From assembly GCA_001936135.1 (NCBI GenBank), contig CP012810.1, positions 3,472,001-3,536,000 of the forward strand: a DNA stretch of 64,000 nt, given 5' to 3'. Under the pieces are notes generated by a model. It worked only from the letters and a program-made list of their open reading frames with translations. It was not told the DNA's origin and did not search any database. This document shows, piece by piece, positions 60,436 through 64,000 of the stretch. Numbering within the stretch: the first letter of the stretch is position 1; each line of letters starts with the position of its first letter. The stretch comes from Saccharomycopsis fibuligera x Saccharomycopsis cf. fibuligera. Its lineage: Eukaryota; Ascomycota; Saccharomycetes; Ascoideales; Saccharomycopsidaceae. Both the position numbers and the translations under genes were made by a program.

Positions 60436-61872
60436 TTACAACCCATCAACCAAACTTTTTCTATCATAATTAATTGTCTTAAAACGACTTATAAAATCAT
60501 CCTTTGTATAATATGCACCACACATTCTTCTTTTGCCAGTGAAGCTGGTTCTTGAATGCAACACTCTCCAGTTGTCAAACAACAACACCTCACCAGGTTT
60601 CAATTGGTGGAAAATCACATTCCCCGGATCTTCAAGGATTGTATGAAACGCCTTAAGTGCCTCGTAAAACAAAGTGACCAAATCTTTTCCGTCTTCAACA
60701 TGCTTGGATTTAAAAGCATCGCGAATTTTAAGCACCGACCGGTCCAGGTTGTTCCAACGAACTTGTATTACCTTCTCATCTTCTTCATCAAGAATAATAA
60801 TTGGCCTGGCAACTGCTGGCTGTAAGAAAACGTCTTCCTCTCCAGCACTATGAAAATCCACCGGCATGGTGCTTAGGAGCTTGAAGTACTGAGGATAGGT
60901 TTCTTTAAGTAAGTAAGCTGCACGTACAGCATCAGTCAACGAGGTCTCTCCACCGGTACCCTTATGGTCCAATAAATGGAATACTTGATATCCTGGTGCC
61001 TCGGACCAGTAGGTGCCGTCAGTATGTAACGGAATAGCAATGTTGGTATAGGCGGTATCGTTTACTGCCAAATCAGATGTAAAATCCCAAAAGCCGCCGT
61101 AGTGAGTTGGTTTAATAAAAGTAATTTTTTCGATAAGTTCTTTTGTCTTCAACGCGTCGACTGGCACATTTTTGACAAAGCAAAACCCATAAATAAAAGT
61201 TTTATTGATCCATTGCTTAACCCCTTCATCAAAATTCATAACATCGTTGTATTCGACTATTGGCATACTGGCATTAATTAATTCAGCGTCCCAGTAAGTA
61301 TGTGAGACCACGGATTTTGTCTCTTTCGCATCGGAGGAAGTGTTGTCTTTCGCTAGTTTTGGCAACGCAGGATTGTATGAGTTAACGAGTAGCCATTGAA
61401 ATTCAAAAACAGACTTATGTTCATTCGGCCAAGTTACAAGGAGCTTACTTCGGTCACCATTTTGCACAGAAACCTCTTGTGGTTGTATGTCTAGTGGGAT
61501 ATCAAATGTATTTAACAAACGCTGCTTGGTAGTGTTATGATAACACTGCTCGCAGTGACAGTTATCTCTGAGCCATATGTGATGATAACTAGAAGACTGC
61601 GAGTGTCCAGGAAAAGTGACTTTGATAATTTTGGAATCAAATGTGGCTGACATTCTTGCTCTTATGTTCATACCAAAGTTTTGGAATATAAGTGGTGATA
61701 GTCTACAATGGCTGATAATCTGTTTCTCCAGATATTTAACCATCCTTGACATCTTCCTCTTAGCCGCTTTGACATGACAGATCTGGGTTTGGGGTGTAAT
61801 ATTACATAATATCTCCCTAGTAAGCACGTGACACTTCACCCCATGATTATTCTCACCCACAGAAAGCAGCAT
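60436..61872 (-). CDS. Trimethyllysine dioxygenase (carnitine biosynthesis)
   Basis: An Fe(II)/2-oxoglutarate enzyme that hydroxylates N6-trimethyllysine, the first step of carnitine synthesis, which CTG-clade yeasts need for acetyl and acyl shuttling. An N-terminal zinc-type domain (DNCHCEQCYHNTTKQR, about residues 102-117) precedes the double-stranded beta helix. The iron triad is H283-T-D285 (LHTDGTYW) and His439 (VLHSRTSF), with Arg residues after it. RWNNLDRSVL favours trimethyllysine over gamma-butyrobetaine dioxygenase, but the two are close relatives. The longest ORF is 478 residues. The true start is probably Met41 or Met44 (61752 or 61743), since residues 1-40 look unlike the family and their DNA contains CACGTG. 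Residues 44-75 are basic and amphipathic, so mitochondrial import is possible. Confidence 0.88.
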   Translation of the reverse strand: MLLSVGENNHGVKCHVLTREILCNITPQTQICHVKAAKRKMSRMVKYLEKQIISHCRLSPLIFQNFGMNIRARMSATFDSKIIKVTFPGHSQSSSYHHIWLRDNCHCEQCYHNTTKQRLLNTFDIPLDIQPQEVSVQNGDRSKLLVTWPNEHKSVFEFQWLLVNSYNPALPKLAKDNTSSDAKETKSVVSHTYWDAELINASMPIVEYNDVMNFDEGVKQWINKTFIYGFCFVKNVPVDALKTKELIEKITFIKPTHYGGFWDFTSDLAVNDTAYTNIAIPLHTDGTYWSEAPGYQVFHLLDHKGTGGETSLTDAVRAAYLLKETYPQYFKLLSTMPVDFHSAGEEDVFLQPAVARPIIILDEEDEKVIQVRWNNLDRSVLKIRDAFKSKHVEDGKDLVTLFYEALKAFHTILEDPGNVIFHQLKPGEVLLFDNWRVLHSRTSFTGKRRMCGAYYTKDDFISRFKTINYDRKSLVDGL

Positions 61873-63509
61873 TTTGTGCTGATTTGTTTTTGTATCTGCC
61901 CGTATTCAATTCCAACTTTTCATTATTTTTTAATTTTTAATTTTAATTTTTTTTTTAAAGAGAAAATTTGCAAAAGAAACTTTATAAAAGGCGCTATAAT
62001 GCATAGAGATGCAAGCCATACAGACTGCATCCCTCCAAAGTGGAGCTTAACAACTAGCCCAGAGCTCTCATATTCATCAAGAATAAATTATATTTGGAGT
62101 GACTCTGGGCAGCTGGGCCTACCTGTGATCGCCAATGTACATTGTACTAGGTCCCGTCGCTCTTGACTGCTGTGCAAGCAGGGCAAGAGAAAACGAGCGT
62201 TTTGGAAAATGTAAGGCAGCACCGAATAGGTCAACAGTACTTTACTGCAGACCGGTCATGCAGAAAGTAAGACGCCAATTAATGCGGCTAATGCGACAGG
62301 CAGGAGCGCTATTTGTTGGCTTGTACTGTATTATACTGCAATATCATGTGCTATACTGCATCATGGTGTTGCTACCTGTAGTCATACAGCGTACTCCCGT
62401 ACTCTCACTGAAAATTATTTCTCTTGCGGATGTTTATCATCTCAGACAATTGTCCTGTGCGCAGGAGCTAGCTGCAAAATCTGCAGCTAGAGACCTACTG
62501 ATTTATTGTATGTTAACAAATTAGTAGGAATGCAAGTATGTTTCATGCAAGACAGCACTTTAGCAGCTTCTTAGTTACCGCAAGGGCTGCAGTAGCTGGT
62601 GCAGTAGTGTACTGCTGACTGCAAAGAGCCCAGACCTTAGGGAAAAATTAAAGAGGTCTTTGAACATCCCAACGCAGGATGCTGTTGGTTACAGCAGTTT
62701 TGCGCATGACTGCTGTTTCTTTTCTGTGTGTCTGTGAATGCACTCATTGGTACTAAAGACTGTCCCGGTGAGTGTTTTCGTCCGTCCAACGTTTGACGAA
62801 TTTTTCATAATGTATGGCTCATCTATTTTTTTTTTTTACTTCCTCTGCAGTTTCTTTCTCATAGCTGTTCTTTCTTCTTTTCAGATATATATACATTTCA
62901 CTTCCTATCTTTGTTGGTAATCAGAACACCCGATTTTTGCTTTTAATTTGATTGACTTTTTGCTTTCTCTTACTTTTCTCGCTTCTTTGTGTTGTGTCTT
63001 CAAATCTTTTTTTTTTTTATCTATGATCCTTCTCGTTTTCCCATAAATCTCTCATCACATTTCAAGTTTTGTATTATATTACCATCCTCCCTTATACTAT
63101 AAAGAAAATTACATTAATCTAGCAGTGTTGCATCATTAGCAAGGCACAGCTGTATTACTGATTTATACAATTTAACTCATAAAGAAACTTATAAGCTTTC
63201 TCCGACTTTCTAATCTATCTTGCTAAAACTATCAAAGACAAAATATCTTTTTCCTTTCTCCAATAAAAATTGAAAACAAAAAAAAAAAAAAAAACACCCA
63301 TCGAACATTATCACGAACAATTTTTTAAACTCTTTCAAACGTTCTTCTGCTCTTTTATACTATATCGCCCTTTATACTATATTTTAAATCTGTACTATAT
63401 TATATTATATCAACTCCCCACAGTCAGTCAGTTCACAACCTTCTCACCTTCTCACCTTCTCAAGTTATCACTTTTTTTTACTTCAACATTTTTTTTTGAT
63501 CCACATAAC
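61873..63509. promoter_or_regulatory. Divergent promoter region with a clustered ACTGC motif
   Basis: This 1.6-kb region lies between the dioxygenase and the partial gene at the window end. Positions 62244-62715 carry about nine ACTGC/GCAGT copies, including TATACTGCA twice, TGCAGTA twice and GCAGTAGTGTACTGC (62601-62615). A 9-bp perfect inverted repeat CTAGCTGCA/TGCAGCTAG is at 62468-62490. From about 62820 to 63500 the + strand is strongly pyrimidine-rich, like a long leader. A 129-codon ORF (62135-62524) has no domain and is not called. Confidence 0.5.
62468..62490. repeat. 9-bp perfect inverted repeat CTAGCTGCA-N5-TGCAGCTAG
   Basis: The arms are exact and separated by five bases, inside the ACTGC-rich promoter segment. 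Confidence 0.88.
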
Positions 63510-64000
63510 ATGTTTTCCGAACCTTTCAATGCTAGTTTTAACACTAATAGTGCCACAAGTGGGAGTGCGTTTGCTAATAGTATAATAAACCCAAATCCAA
63601 ACACTCAGCCTATTGCTAGTTCTTCTACTGCTTATCCAAATTTCAATTACTGTCACAGGGCTTCGGTAGGTTCCATTCCTTCTTTGTCATCTTCTGTCAC
63701 ACAGTCAAATGAGTCTCTTCGTTTTGTGCCTTCTAATGAGTCGCTTAGAATCGCCAGATCAAACGATTCTTTGCGAATTGCCAGATCAAACGAATCCTTG
63801 AGATATACAAACTCAAACGAAAGTATTAGAAAAGCTTTCACATCGGGCAATAACGCTGCTAGTATCGGCAAGCCTTTTTCTGTCATTGATGAACATGGAT
63901 TCGGCAATTTCAGAGCCAGTAATAGTAACAACAGCAACGTCAACACTAATAATTTCCAACCTCAAAATGGCTTTCAACAGCTGAGACAGCCACAACAGCT
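63510..64000 (+). CDS. N-terminal part of an Asn/Ser/Gln-rich protein, truncated by the window end
   Basis: I do not recognise it. The frame opens at ATG 63510 after a long pyrimidine-rich leader and stays open to the window edge, giving at least 163 residues. The N-terminus is Ser/Asn-rich. Residues of about 70-110 contain four or five short repeats of the form SN-E/D-SLR, two of them preceded by IAR. These look like phosphorylation or short linear-motif repeats. Asn and Gln runs follow. No signal peptide or membrane segment is visible. A near-terminal codon (63986-63988) is CTG. Such sequences are common in yeast regulators of transcription, RNA or morphogenesis, but no function can be assigned. 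Confidence 0.75.
   Translation, partial: MFSEPFNASFNTNSATSGSAFANSIINPNPNTQPIASSSTAYPNFNYCHRASVGSIPSLSSSVTQSNESLRFVPSNESLRIARSNDSLRIARSNESLRYTNSNESIRKAFTSGNNAASIGKPFSVIDEHGFGNFRASNSNNSNVNTNNFQPQNGFQQLRQPQQ

Noticed and set aside
62135-62524. A 129-codon ORF on the + strand
   Set aside because: It coincides with the ACTGC-repeat promoter segment, and its Cys/Leu/Tyr-rich translation matches no family I know.

Overview
This is nuclear DNA of a budding yeast, most likely a CTG-clade (Serinales) species close to Lodderomyces elongisporus or the Candida parapsilosis group. The evidence is AT-rich intergenic DNA full of long A/T homopolymers, Asn/Gln/Ser-rich low-complexity proteins, almost intronless genes, and a typical gene set: a CDR-type ABC pump, a secreted aspartyl protease, a SUN-family wall glucanase and trimethyllysine dioxygenase. 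A CTG codon also falls where a paralog in the same window has an unambiguous Ser codon. The species itself is inferred, not proven.

Layout. 1-9.8 kb: glycerol-3-phosphate dehydrogenase (GPD, +), a PPZ-type phosphatase (-), and a small secreted repeat precursor with Kex2-like sites (+). 9.8-18 kb: a Ste5/Far1-type RING scaffold (+) convergent with an F-box/LRR protein carrying two cyclic-nucleotide-binding domains (-). 19-24.2 kb: a Vba-like MFS transporter and an atypical aspartyl protease (both -). 24.2-30.8 kb: about 6.6 kb with no credible gene. 30.8-40.5 kb: a flavin monooxygenase (+), then SWA2/auxilin, SAD1, the intron-containing SMD2 and a pirin (all -). 41.5-47.1 kb: a second Vba-like MFS transporter (+), then a divergent pair of an Fe(II)/2-oxoglutarate dioxygenase (-) and a Dal5/Soa1-type anion transporter (+). 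47.1-49.3 kb: a long inverted repeat and an intron-containing tRNA-Met. 49.3-61.9 kb: CDR pump, SUN41-like protein and trimethyllysine dioxygenase (all -), with long promoters. 63.5 kb to the end: the start of an Asn/Ser/Gln-rich protein cut by the window edge.

Possible links. The exact 10-mer AAACTGTGGA, containing the core of the S. cerevisiae Met31/Met32 sulfur-regulon site, occurs three times: once in the 383-bp promoter shared by the dioxygenase and the Soa1-like transporter, and twice as an inverted repeat upstream of the flavin monooxygenase. This suggests an organosulfur uptake and oxidation module. The drug pump has Pdr/Tac1-like CGG elements upstream. The most novel-looking items are the Kex2-type His/Pro/Gly repeat precursor, the cNMP-binding F-box protein, the proposed sulfur module, two structured intergenic hairpins and the gene-free 6.6 kb.
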